Of a stretch of DNA of 64,000 nt, positions 25,736-34,644 are shown piece by piece. Within the stretch, counting starts at the first letter, position 1. Every line of letters starts with the position of its first letter. The notes below the pieces were generated by a model. The model had not been told where the DNA came from and ran no database searches. It saw only the letters and a program-made list of their open reading frames with translations. Source of the stretch: CAVSMC01 sp963728935 (GTDB lineage Bacteria > Pseudomonadota > Gammaproteobacteria > Burkholderiales > Casimicrobiaceae). Location: NCBI GenBank assembly GCA_963728935.1, contig CAVSMC010000001.1:3100001-3164000 (forward strand), written 5' to 3'. The position numbers were made by a program, and so were the translations under genes.

Positions 25736-25903
25736 GGTGGCCCCCTCGGTGGTTGACAATCACCGGCGTTGGGCAATCTTCTCGCCTTCCGGGTTCCGCG
25801 ACGGTTTGCCACCCGAGCGGCATCGACCGGAGCTTCCTTTCGATGGTGAGGCCGTCGTGACCGGTCTCGGCCTCGCGGAGGCGCAGAAATGGACGACCGG
25901 CCG

Positions 25904-25933
25904 ACACCCGCAGGATACCCACGGGTGTATACT
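25904..25933 (+). promoter_or_regulatory. Operator and -10 region of the csoR-soeABC operon
   Basis: ACACCCG at 25904-25910 and CGGGTGT at 25922-25928 form a perfect 7-base inverted repeat with an 11-base spacer. Within it ATACCC-AC-GGGTGTAT (25915-25930) has the CsoR/CstR-type form and resembles the site before dsrE2. TATACT at 25928-25933 is a good -10 candidate, so repressor binding would cover the promoter. The regulator gene starts 30 bases downstream, which suggests autoregulation. Confidence 0.62.
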
Positions 25934-25962
25934 AAAACGCTGAAATTGGCACGAGACAAGTG

Positions 25963-26247
25963 ATGATCGACACCGACAAATCGGCGTTGCACGAAGCCGA
26001 ATCGAAGCGGGCGATGGATGTGCGGCTCGCGCGCGTCGAAGGCCAGGTCCGCGGGGTGCGGCGAATGATCGCCGGCGACGAGGATTGCGAGGACATCGCG
26101 CTGCAACTCGCCGCCGCGCGCAAGGCGCTCGACCGGGCGTTCTACGAGATGGTGTCGTGCATGATCCGCGCCGAGGCTCCCGCCGGCGCGGCGGCGCGCC
26201 GCGAGCACGCGAAAAAGGTCGCCGATTTGCTCGCGCGGTTCGGCTAA
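25963..26247 (+). CDS. CsoR/RcnR/CstR-family regulator with atypical cysteines
   Basis: All-helical repressor of 94 residues with the family core RLARVEGQVRGVRRMI and ALQLAAARKALDRAF. Cys42 matches the conserved first ligand cysteine. The His-Cys pair of copper-type CsoR is missing, and the other cysteine, Cys66 (EMVSCMI), sits five residues before the usual second cysteine position. A copper sensor is therefore unlikely; a sulfur- or persulfide-responsive role fits the operon with soeABC. GTG at 25960 is an alternative start. The stop TAA overlaps the soeA ATG by one base. Confidence 0.82.
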   Translation: MIDTDKSALHEAESKRAMDVRLARVEGQVRGVRRMIAGDEDCEDIALQLAAARKALDRAFYEMVSCMIRAEAPAGAAARREHAKKVADLLARFG

Positions 26248-29135
26248 TGGCCGTGACCTCGGCTCAACCGGCGTCGAACGATGGCGCGCAAGTGCGCACG
26301 ACGACCTGCTACATGTGCGCGTGCCGCTGCGGCATCCGCGTTCACCTGCGCGACGGCGAGATCCGCTACATCGACGGCAATCCGAATCATCCGCTCAACA
26401 AGGGCGTGATCTGCGCGAAGGGCGCGTCGGGGATCATGAAGCAGCATTCGCCGGCGCGGCTCACGCGGCCGCTTCGGCGCAAGGCGGGCGCCGAGCGCGG
26501 CGCGGGCGAGTTCGAGCCGATTTCGTGGGACGAAGCGTTCGCGACGCTCGAATCGCGGCTCGCGAACATTCGCGCGAACGACCCGAAGAAGTTCGCGCTC
26601 TTCACCGGCCGCGATCAGATGCAGGCGCTGACCGGCCTTTTCGCGCGCCAGTTCGGCACGCCGAACTACGCGGCGCACGGCGGCTTCTGCTCGGTCAACA
26701 TGGCCGCCGGCATGATCTACACGATCGGCGGATCGTTCTGGGAGTTCGGCGGCCCCGACCTCGATCGCGCGAAGCTGTTCGTGATGATCGGTACCGCCGA
26801 GGACCATCATTCGAATCCGCTCAAGATCGCGATTTCGAAGTTCAAGCGCGCCGGCGGCAGGTTCGTCTCGATCAATCCGATCCGCACCGGCTATTCGGCG
26901 ATCGCCGACGAGTGGATCCCGATCAAGCCGGGGACCGACGGCGCGCTGCTGCTCGCGATCATCCACGAACTGCTCGCGACCGGACTCTACGACCGCGACT
27001 TCCTCGTTCGCTATTCGAACGCCGGTCAGCTCATCGACTGCGACGAAGCGAGCGCCGATTTCGGGCTGCACGTCGCCGACGCGGCGAGCCCGGAAGTCAA
27101 TCCGATGTATCCGCGCAACAAGCTATGGTGGGATCGGCTGACGCGGCGCGCCGTCGCGACGCACACGCCGGGCGCCGACCCGAGCTTGTTCGGCTCGTTC
27201 ACGCTGCCCGACGGCAAGACGGTGAAGCCCGCGCTGCAGCTTCTCGACGAGCGCGTCAAGCATTGCACGCCGGAATGGGCGGCGGCGATCACCGGCATCG
27301 CCGCGGCGACGATCCGCCGGGTTGCGCACGAGATGGGCATCACGGCGCGCGACCAGAAGATCGAGCTGCCGATCGCGTGGACCGACTCGTGGGGCGTCGA
27401 GCACGAAACCGTTACCGGCAATCCGGTTGCGTTCCACGCGATGCGCGGTCTCGCGGCGCACTCCAACGGATTCCAGACGATTCGCGCGCTCTCGATCCTG
27501 ATGTCGCTGCTCGGCACGATCGACCGGCCCGGCGGCTTCCGTCATCGGCCGCCGTTTCCGCGCGCGATCCCGCCGAGCGCAAAGCCGCCGAACGGTCCGC
27601 ACGCGATCAAGCCGAACACGCCGCTCGCAAGCCTCGCGCTCGGCTGGCCGGCGAGCCCGGACGATCTGTTCGTCGACGACAACGGCGATCCGGTTCGCAT
27701 CGACAAGGGTTTTTCCTGGCACTACCCGCTGTCGGTGCACGGTCTGATGCACGATGTCGTGACGAATGCGTGGCGCGGCGATCCATACCGCATCGACACG
27801 CTGCTGATCTTCATGGCGAATCTCGCGTGGAACTCGACGATGCATACGACCGAGATCCGCCGGATGCTGAACGACAAGGATGCCGACGGCGAGTACAAGA
27901 TTCCGTTCCTCGTCGTCTGCGATGCGTTCCAGTCGGAGACGACCGCATTCGCCGACCTTGTGCTTCCCGACACGACGTACCTCGAGCGACACGACGTGAT
28001 GTCGATGCTCGACCGGCCGATCTCCGAATACGACGGTCCGGCCGATTCGGTCCGCGTGCCGGTCGTGCCGCCTGCGGGCGAATGCAAGCCGTTCCAGGAG
28101 GTGCTGATCGAGCTCGCGAGTCGCTTGAAGCTGCCGGCGTTCACGAGGCCCGACGGCGCGCGCAAGTTCCGCGACTATCCTGACTTCATCGTCAACTACG
28201 AGACCGAGCCGGGATCGGGCATCGGCTTCCTGTCCGGCTGGCGCGGCCCCGACGGCGACCAGTTCATGAAGGGCGCGCCGAATGCCGATCAGTGGAAGCA
28301 TTACGCGGACAACGATTGCGTCTTCCACCATGAGCTGCCGCCGTCGTACCGCTACATGCGTAACTGGAACAAGGGTTACATGCAGTGGGCGCAGCGCGTG
28401 CGTCTGCGCCGCTTCGACGACCCGGTGCTCATCCAGATCTACTCCGAGGTGATGCAGCGCTTTCGACTCGCGGCGCAAGGCAAGCGACCGGGGCGGCAGC
28501 CGCCGCCGGCGTTGCGCGAGCGCATCGAGCGATATTTCGATCCGCTGCCGTTCTATCACGAGCCGCTCGAGGTCGCGCTGACCGATCGCGCACGCTATCC
28601 GCTCGCCGCGGTGACGCAACGGCCGATGGCGATGTATCACGCTTGGGATTCGCAGAACGCGTGGCTGCGCCAGATCCATGCGCACAACTACCTGTTCGTC
28701 AATCCGGCGACGGCGCGCGCCGCTGGCATCGACGACGATGGATGGATGTGGGTGGAATCGGCGTGGGGCAAGGTCCGTTGTCAGGCGCGCTACAGCGAAG
28801 CGGTGGAGCCGTCGACGGTATGGACGTGGAACGCGATCGGCAAGGCGCCCGGCGCGTGGCGACTGTCCGAAGACGCGAACGAGTCGCAGCGCGGCTTCCT
28901 GTTGAATCACCTGATCGCCGGCGAGCTACCCGTCGACGGCGGCACGATGTCCAATTCCGATCCGATCACCGGGCAAGCCGGCTGGTACGACGTGCGCGTT
29001 CGCATCTATCCGGCCGCGGCGGACGAGCCGAAGACGACGTGGCCGCAGTTCGACTCGACACCGGGCGCACCCGGAACGCAGACGCCGCGAAAGCGTTGGC
29101 AAGCGTTCTTCCGCGGCCGGCTGCAAGGCGAATGA
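26247..29135 (+). CDS. soeA: Sulfite dehydrogenase SoeA, molybdopterin subunit
   Basis: Cytoplasmic molybdenum bis-MGD enzyme of 962 residues that oxidises sulfite to sulfate, feeding electrons to SoeB and SoeC. The N-terminal 4Fe-4S motif is Cys21-x2-Cys24-x3-Cys28-x27-Cys56 (CYMCACRC, GVICAKG). No Tat signal precedes it, as expected for SoeABC. The molybdopterin oxidoreductase domain and the C-terminal dinucleotide-binding domain (HAHNYLFVNPATARAAGI, GTMSNSDPITGQAGWYDV) are complete. The start at 26247 overlaps the regulator stop. It is the expected downstream enzyme for sulfite made by sHdr. Confidence 0.9.
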   Translation: MAVTSAQPASNDGAQVRTTTCYMCACRCGIRVHLRDGEIRYIDGNPNHPLNKGVICAKGASGIMKQHSPARLTRPLRRKAGAERGAGEFEPISWDEAFATLESRLANIRANDPKKFALFTGRDQMQALTGLFARQFGTPNYAAHGGFCSVNMAAGMIYTIGGSFWEFGGPDLDRAKLFVMIGTAEDHHSNPLKIAISKFKRAGGRFVSINPIRTGYSAIADEWIPIKPGTDGALLLAIIHELLATGLYDRDFLVRYSNAGQLIDCDEASADFGLHVADAASPEVNPMYPRNKLWWDRLTRRAVATHTPGADPSLFGSFTLPDGKTVKPALQLLDERVKHCTPEWAAAITGIAAATIRRVAHEMGITARDQKIELPIAWTDSWGVEHETVTGNPVAFHAMRGLAAHSNGFQTIRALSILMSLLGTIDRPGGFRHRPPFPRAIPPSAKPPNGPHAIKPNTPLASLALGWPASPDDLFVDDNGDPVRIDKGFSWHYPLSVHGLMHDVVTNAWRGDPYRIDTLLIFMANLAWNSTMHTTEIRRMLNDKDADGEYKIPFLVVCDAFQSETTAFADLVLPDTTYLERHDVMSMLDRPISEYDGPADSVRVPVVPPAGECKPFQEVLIELASRLKLPAFTRPDGARKFRDYPDFIVNYETEPGSGIGFLSGWRGPDGDQFMKGAPNADQWKHYADNDCVFHHELPPSYRYMRNWNKGYMQWAQRVRLRRFDDPVLIQIYSEVMQRFRLAAQGKRPGRQPPPALRERIERYFDPLPFYHEPLEVALTDRARYPLAAVTQRPMAMYHAWDSQNAWLRQIHAHNYLFVNPATARAAGIDDDGWMWVESAWGKVRCQARYSEAVEPSTVWTWNAIGKAPGAWRLSEDANESQRGFLLNHLIAGELPVDGGTMSNSDPITGQAGWYDVRVRIYPAAADEPKTTWPQFDSTPGAPGTQTPRKRWQAFFRGRLQGE

Positions 29136-29154
29136 GCGCCGGCCGCCGCCCGCT

Positions 29155-29230
29155 GTCATTCCCGCGAACGCGGGAATCCAACGTCGTTGTCGACCGAAAG
29201 TCGCTGGGTCCCCGCGTTCGCGGGGACGAC
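29155..29230. repeat. Palindromic intergenic repeat, copy 3
   Basis: GTCATTCCCGCGAACGCGGGAATCCA is followed by CTGGGTCCCCGCGTTCGCGGGGACGAC. It is the same element as at 803-876 and 13969-14050. It lies between soeA and soeB, ending 16 bases before the soeB start. Confidence 0.8.
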
Positions 29231-29246
29231 AAACGGTGACGCACAC

Positions 29247-29978
29247 ATGACGCAACTCGCGCTCGTCATCGACTTGAACGTCTGCGTCGGTTGCCACGCG
29301 TGCGTGACGAGCTGCAAGGAATGGAACACGTCGGGGGAGGCCGGTGCGCTCGCCGACTTCAATCCGTATGGCAAGGATCCGACCGGAACGTTCTTCAACC
29401 GTGTTCAGACGTTCGAGGTCGGCGAGTACCCGAACACGCAGACCGTGCATTTCCCGAAGAGCTGCCTGCACTGTGAGGACCCGCCGTGCGTTCCGGTGTG
29501 CCCGACCGGCGCATCGTACAAGCGCGCCGAAGACGGCATCGTGCTCGTCGACTACGACAAGTGCATCGGCTGCAAGTACTGCGCGTGGGCGTGTCCGTAC
29601 GGCGTGCGCGAGTTGGACGAGCGGCAGCAGGTGATGAAGAAGTGCACGCTGTGCGTCGACCGTATCTACGACATGTCGCTCGAGGCCTTCGATCGCAAGC
29701 CAGCGTGCGTCAAGGCGTGTCCCACCAGCGCGCGCCTGTTCGGCGACATCCACGACCCCGATTCCGAAGTATCGCAGGCAATTCGCGAGCGCGCCGGTTA
29801 CGCGCTGATGCCCGAGTGGGGTACGAAGCCGGCAAACCATTATCTGCCCCGCCGGCGCACGACTCCCCAGATCGAGACGGACCAACTCGTGCGCGCCGAC
29901 AATCCGCTGAAGATCGACGGCAAGTTGCCGAAACCGCGCCAGGACGACGCGGCGCTCGACGACGTCACGTCCTGGTAG
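29247..29978 (+). CDS. soeB: Sulfite dehydrogenase SoeB, ferredoxin-like subunit
   Basis: Electron-transfer subunit of 243 residues of the DmsB/PhsB type. It has four cysteine clusters: CVGCHACVTSC (N-terminal), CLHCEDPPCVPVC, CIGCKYCAWAC and CTLCVDRI with CVKACPTSARLFGD. These bind four 4Fe-4S clusters that carry electrons from SoeA to SoeC. The ATG at 29247 excludes the repeat element that keeps the frame open upstream. Confidence 0.92.
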   Translation: MTQLALVIDLNVCVGCHACVTSCKEWNTSGEAGALADFNPYGKDPTGTFFNRVQTFEVGEYPNTQTVHFPKSCLHCEDPPCVPVCPTGASYKRAEDGIVLVDYDKCIGCKYCAWACPYGVRELDERQQVMKKCTLCVDRIYDMSLEAFDRKPACVKACPTSARLFGDIHDPDSEVSQAIRERAGYALMPEWGTKPANHYLPRRRTTPQIETDQLVRADNPLKIDGKLPKPRQDDAALDDVTSW

Positions 29979-29992
29979 CAAGAGCCATCGAC

Positions 29993-30934
29993 ATGCACCC
30001 CGCATTCTCCGTTGTCTTCCTCACCACCCTGATCGGCGCCGGACAGGGATTGTTCGTCGCCCTCTACGCCGCGCAGTGGGGCGAACGGCACGGATGGCTC
30101 GTTGCCGGACCCGACCGCGACTACGTCATCGCAGGTGCGCTCATCTCGATCGCGCTTACCGCAGCAGGGCTCGTCGCGTCGCTCTTCCATCTCGGCCGGC
30201 CCGAGCGCGCGTGGCGCAGCGCCGCGAAATGGCGCACGTCGTGGCTTTCACGCGAAGTGATCGCGCTGCCGGCTTTCCTCGGCGCGAGTTCGCTCTACGC
30301 GGCCGCTGCGTATGTTGGCTTCGATGCGCCGCTCATCGCGGGCGCTCCCGCGCTTATCGCGTGCATCGCGCTGTTCATCTGCACGGGCATGGTGTACGCG
30401 GGCATCCGCTTCCTTCGCGAATGGGCGAGTCCGCTGACGCTCGTCAACTTCCTTTTGATCGGCTGTGCGTCGGGGTTCACGTTCGCCTCGGCGCTGTCGG
30501 CGCTGCTCGCGCCGTCGCTGTTCCGCTTTCACGCCGCCGGCGCCGCCGTACTGACCGCGGCGGCGCTCGTCTCGCGCGCCGCGTCGCTCGTTCGCAACGC
30601 CCACCTCAAGCCGAAATCGACGCTGCAATCGGCGATCGGCATCAAGCATCCGCGCATCGTTCAGATCGCTCAGGGGTTCATGGGCGGCTCGTTCAATACG
30701 CGCGAGTTCTTCCACGGCGCGAGCGCCGGCGCGTTCCGCTCGATCAAGTGGCTCGCGCTCACCCTTGCGTTCATGGCGCCGATTGCGCTGCTCGTTGCCG
30801 CGCTGGCGGCATCGGCGCCCACGTTGGCGATCGCCGCCGTCGTCGTCCAATGCGCCGGGCTCGTCGCCGAACGCTGGTTCTTCCTGGCGCAGGCGAACCA
30901 TCCGCAGAACTTGTACTACCAGGCCATCGCGTAG
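29993..30934 (+). CDS. soeC: Sulfite dehydrogenase SoeC, membrane anchor
   Basis: Membrane protein of 313 residues of the DmsC type with about eight predicted helices (for example FSVVFLTTLIGAGQGLFVAL at the N-terminus and LTLAFMAPIALLVAALAASA). SLFHLGRPERAWRS near residue 65 is the typical DmsC/NrfD motif. It anchors SoeAB to the cytoplasmic face and reduces quinone. It begins 14 bases after soeB. Confidence 0.9.
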   Translation: MHPAFSVVFLTTLIGAGQGLFVALYAAQWGERHGWLVAGPDRDYVIAGALISIALTAAGLVASLFHLGRPERAWRSAAKWRTSWLSREVIALPAFLGASSLYAAAAYVGFDAPLIAGAPALIACIALFICTGMVYAGIRFLREWASPLTLVNFLLIGCASGFTFASALSALLAPSLFRFHAAGAAVLTAAALVSRAASLVRNAHLKPKSTLQSAIGIKHPRIVQIAQGFMGGSFNTREFFHGASAGAFRSIKWLALTLAFMAPIALLVAALAASAPTLAIAAVVVQCAGLVAERWFFLAQANHPQNLYYQAIA

Positions 30935-31128
30935 CGTGACGAGCGTAACGGACGGTGCGATCGCGGCGACGACGTTTGCCGCCACTATCGCCCCTGCATG
31001 CGCGGGGAATCGCGCCGCGATCGAAGCGCTTTTCGACCGCCGCGCCGGCGCGTGATCCGGCAGGGCTCTTGCCTCGCTCGCGCCGCGCGGGTCTAATGAT
31101 GGCGTTCGTCTCGATCACGGGGACCGCC

Positions 31129-31554
31129 ATGTCGATACGCTCGATCCGCTCGATCGTCCAGGGTCAGACGCCGATCACCGCGCCGAAAACGGCGATCGTA
31201 GCCGACGTCGCACGGCTTATGCGCACGCACAACGTCGGCTCGATCATGGTAGTCGACGGCACGCGGCTGATCGGCATCTTCACGGAGCGCGACGCGTTGT
31301 TCCGCGTGCTCGCGGGCAATCGCGACCCGGGCGCCACGAAGCTCGGCGAGGTGATGACGCCGCAGCCGCAGACGATCCATCCCGACGAGCCGTTCCTGCG
31401 CGCGCTTCGGATGATGCACGAGGGCAAATTCCGCCACATGCCCGTCGTCGAATTCGATCGGCCGCTCGGCATGGTCTCGGTGCGCGATGCGCTCGACGAG
31501 GATCTGCACGAGCTGCGCGCCGAGCTCGAGCAGCGCGAGGAGATGCGCGAGTAG
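31129..31554 (+). CDS. CBS-domain pair protein
   Basis: Small cytoplasmic protein of 141 residues made of two CBS motifs, about residues 8-62 (VADVARLMRTHNVGSIMVVD) and 74-130 (MTPQPQTIHPDEPFLRALRM). CBS pairs bind adenosyl nucleotides and often sense energy state. The ATG at 31129 is chosen for its CGGGGA site; ATGs at 31096 and 31099 are alternatives. It ends in an acidic helical tail. The partner is unknown. Confidence 0.85.
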   Translation: MSIRSIRSIVQGQTPITAPKTAIVADVARLMRTHNVGSIMVVDGTRLIGIFTERDALFRVLAGNRDPGATKLGEVMTPQPQTIHPDEPFLRALRMMHEGKFRHMPVVEFDRPLGMVSVRDALDEDLHELRAELEQREEMRE

Positions 31555-31607
31555 AGACTGTTCGCCGCGCGCTCCCGCGCCGAACACGACGGAAGCTCCG
31601 CGCGCCG

Positions 31608-32969
31608 CTAGCCGTCTGCGACCCGTTGCCGTTGCCGCAACGAGTACCAGTCGAGCTTGCGCGTGAGCGCCATCGCGCCCGCGAGCACCGCGAAAACGAG
31701 CAGCGAGCCGAGCAGCAGCGCGTTGTCCTCCGACATCAGCAGGCCATACAGCGCGCCGTACAGCGACGTGAACAGCAAGGCGAACGCAAGGCCGCGCCGC
31801 CAGCCGCCCAGAACCGCGGCGAGATAGTGAGCGAGCAGCGCAATGCAAGCGAGCGACGCGACCGCGTATGCGATCGGGAACGCGATATGTTCGGAAAGGC
31901 CGATCAGCAGAAGGAAGAACGTCGCTAGCGCAAGACCGACCAACAGGTATTGCGCGGGATGGATCGGCAGCTCCTTCAAGAGCTCGAACAGCGCGAAGCA
32001 GCCGAACGTGAGCCCGATGAACAGGAAGCCGTATTTCAACGCACGATCGGACAGCGAGTAGACGTCGATTGGATCGATGAAGCGCACGTCGATGCGGTCG
32101 GCGCATACCGATTGCGCGCACGCTGACCTGCCATCGAGTTGTGCAATGAGCTGTCGCTGCGCATTGGACGCAAGCGAGGTGGCGTTCCACTGCGCGCTGA
32201 AGCCGTCCGCGCGTCGCTGCTGCGAGTCGGGCAGCGGCAGGAACTGTCCGCCGAAACTCGGATGCGGCCAAGCGGAGCGCAAGCTCGTGCGATCGTCATC
32301 GGCAAGCGGGACGATCGACAACGACTCGGTGCCGTGCAGCGCGATGTCGATCGAATAGGCGAATCGCTGCGGCGTCGACGGATCGAACGGCGTCACTTCC
32401 GCGTGCACGCCGTTGGCGGCGCGATCGAGGCCGCTGCCGCGCTCGAACGCGATCGCCGCGCCGTTCCAGACGAGCGACGGCGCGCCGATCAACCCGCGCG
32501 GATCGGCGAGCACGATGCCGACCGTCGGCTTGCCGAACACCACGCGCGAATCGGTGCGCGTGCGCTCGACGTCGGGCGGGCGATCGAGCACGAATTCGCC
32601 GCGCACGATTGCATGCCACGTGAAAACGCGCACGGCGAACAACCCGCGCGATTTCGTTTCGATCGCCGCGTCGCCGTCGATCGAACGGCTCGCGGGAAAG
32701 AAGTGGGCGACGTGCTCGACCCTGCGCCGCTCGACGTGATGCGTACGTCCGTCGATCACGGGCTCTTCGAACTCCTCGACGTACGGCACTGAAAGGATCG
32801 GTCCGGCGACGAGCTGCGAGCCGTAGCTCGCCGACGCGATCTCGCGTACGACCGCCTGTTGGCGGGCCGCGCGCTCGCCGACGATGCCGTCGATCATCCG
32901 CAGCGCAATCCCAAGCAACACTAACAGCGTCACGATCAACGCCGCTTTGATCAGCAATCCTTTCTGCAT
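31608..32969 (-). CDS. creD: Inner-membrane protein CreD
   Basis: CreD/CET-family inner-membrane protein of 453 residues. There is one N-terminal helix (MQKGLLIKAALIVTLLVLLG), then a large periplasmic domain (GSQLVAGPILSVPY, LTFGCFALFELL boundary). About five C-terminal helices follow, including the family motif HPAQYLLVGLALATFFLLL and LYGALYGLL. CreD is known from the CreBC regulon and envelope stress, with unclear biochemistry. No creBC genes are next to it. The ATG at 32969 is chosen at the start of the helix; the frame stays open upstream. Confidence 0.9.
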   Translation of the reverse strand: MQKGLLIKAALIVTLLVLLGIALRMIDGIVGERAARQQAVVREIASASYGSQLVAGPILSVPYVEEFEEPVIDGRTHHVERRRVEHVAHFFPASRSIDGDAAIETKSRGLFAVRVFTWHAIVRGEFVLDRPPDVERTRTDSRVVFGKPTVGIVLADPRGLIGAPSLVWNGAAIAFERGSGLDRAANGVHAEVTPFDPSTPQRFAYSIDIALHGTESLSIVPLADDDRTSLRSAWPHPSFGGQFLPLPDSQQRRADGFSAQWNATSLASNAQRQLIAQLDGRSACAQSVCADRIDVRFIDPIDVYSLSDRALKYGFLFIGLTFGCFALFELLKELPIHPAQYLLVGLALATFFLLLIGLSEHIAFPIAYAVASLACIALLAHYLAAVLGGWRRGLAFALLFTSLYGALYGLLMSEDNALLLGSLLVFAVLAGAMALTRKLDWYSLRQRQRVADG

Positions 32970-33197
32970 CGCCGCGTTCGTCCTGCTCCGGTGCATGCAG
33001 CATGTCCGACGGTGATGTCGGGAGCGTGGCGATGCATGGCCGAATTGTGTTGACGGAAGGGCTATCCGCAGGCAGTCACCGCGAAACCCCGGGATGGATC
33101 GTCGGTCAGTACCTGTACGCACCAACAGGCCGCTGCGAGCGCGCTTATCCGTGAAGCGCAGCGGGTTTCTTCGGTTTCGCAGCGTCGAGGTCGTGTC

Positions 33198-34541
33198 ATG
33201 TCATCGCGCAGCATCCTTCTTGTCGCCGCGGTCGCCGCCACCGTCGCGGGTTGCGGTCAAACGGCGCATTTGCCGATTACGGCGGGCATGGGTCCCAGTC
33301 CCGAGCTGCCGCCGCCGCAGAAGTCGCTGATTCCGACCGTAAACATTGCGCCGGCGAAGGGCTGGTCCGCGGAAAGCAAACCGGCGGCCGCGCCGGGTCT
33401 CGCCGTCAACCGCTTCGCCGACGGTCTCGAGCATCCGCGTTGGGTGTACGTGCTGCCCAACGGCGACGTGCTGATCGCCGAATCGAACGCGCCGCCGAAG
33501 CCGGAGGACGGCAAGGGCATCAAAGGCAGGATCTACAAGGCCGTGCAGAAACAGGCGGGCGCGGGCGTGCCAAGCGCAAATCGCATCACGCTGCTGCGCG
33601 ACGCCGATGGCGACGGAGTTGCCGAAACGCGCAGCGTATTCCTGCAGGGCCTTCATTCGCCATTCGGCATGGCGCTCGTCGGCAACGAGCTGTATGTCGC
33701 GAACTCCGACGCACTGGTGCGCTTTCCGTACCGCGAAGGCGAAACGACGATCAGCGATTCGGGTACGAAGGTCGTCGACTTGCCGGCGGGTCCGCTCAAC
33801 CATCATTGGACGAAGAACGTGATCGCGAGCGCTGACGGCTCGAAGCTGTACGTGACCGTCGGTTCCAACAGCAACGTCGCCGAGAACGGCATCGACAAGG
33901 AGGAGGGCCGCGCCGCGATCTGGGAAGTCGACCCGAGGAGCGGCTCGCATCGCGTGTTCGCGTCCGGCTTGCGCAACCCGAACGGCATGGCATGGGAGCC
34001 CACGACCGGTGCGCTATGGACGGCGGTCAACGAGCGCGACGAGCTCGGCAGCGATCTCGTTCCCGACTACATGACGTCGGTGCGCGACGGCGGGTTCTAC
34101 GGCTGGCCGTACAGCTATTACGGGCAGCACGTCGACGACCGTGTCAAGCCGCAACGCCCCGATCTCGTTGCGAAGGCGATCGTCCCTGATTACGCGCTTG
34201 GCCCGCACACTGCTTCGCTCGGCCTCGCGTCATCGCGCGGGACGAGCCTGCCGGCGCAGTTTCGCGACGGCATGTTCATCGGCCAGCACGGCTCATGGAA
34301 CCGCATGCCCAAGAGCGGCTATAGGGTTATCTTCGTGCCATTCGCGAACGGCCGGCCGTCGGGACCGGCGATCGACGTGCTCGCCGGCTTCGTCGACGAC
34401 GACGGCAAAGCGATGGGGCGGCCCGTCGGCGTCGCAATCGACAGGCGCGGCGCGTTGCTCGTCGCCGATGATGTCGGCAACGTCATCTGGCGCGTCAGCA
34501 CCGCGGCACCGGGCACGACCGCTTCAGCCGCAGCGCGCTGA
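33198..34541 (+). CDS. Sorbosone-dehydrogenase-like beta-propeller lipoprotein
   Basis: Protein of 447 residues with a lipoprotein signal (LVAAVAATVAGCG, lipid Cys19). It has the six-bladed propeller pattern of PQQ-type L-sorbosone/glucose dehydrogenases: LEHPRWVYVLPNGDVLIAE, LNHHWTKNVIASADGSKLYV, RNPNGMAWEPTTGALWTAVN, GFYGWPYSYYG and GQHGSWNR. It would sit in the periplasm on a membrane anchor and oxidise an aldose-like sugar or aldehyde if it binds PQQ. Substrate and cofactor are not shown by the sequence. Confidence 0.83.
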   Translation: MSSRSILLVAAVAATVAGCGQTAHLPITAGMGPSPELPPPQKSLIPTVNIAPAKGWSAESKPAAAPGLAVNRFADGLEHPRWVYVLPNGDVLIAESNAPPKPEDGKGIKGRIYKAVQKQAGAGVPSANRITLLRDADGDGVAETRSVFLQGLHSPFGMALVGNELYVANSDALVRFPYREGETTISDSGTKVVDLPAGPLNHHWTKNVIASADGSKLYVTVGSNSNVAENGIDKEEGRAAIWEVDPRSGSHRVFASGLRNPNGMAWEPTTGALWTAVNERDELGSDLVPDYMTSVRDGGFYGWPYSYYGQHVDDRVKPQRPDLVAKAIVPDYALGPHTASLGLASSRGTSLPAQFRDGMFIGQHGSWNRMPKSGYRVIFVPFANGRPSGPAIDVLAGFVDDDGKAMGRPVGVAIDRRGALLVADDVGNVIWRVSTAAPGTTASAAAR

Positions 34542-34644
34542 GGCATTCGCTTTCTCAGCGCGAAGCGCGGGCGGGCGGCAATGATCGCCGCCGGTCCGCG
34601 CGCGGGGTAACATGTCGTGACCCTCACGCAGGAAGGAGCGGATC

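Noticed and set aside
25963..26247. Copper-sensing CsoR
   Set aside because: The His and second Cys ligands are missing and the operon carries sulfite oxidation genes rather than a copper exporter.
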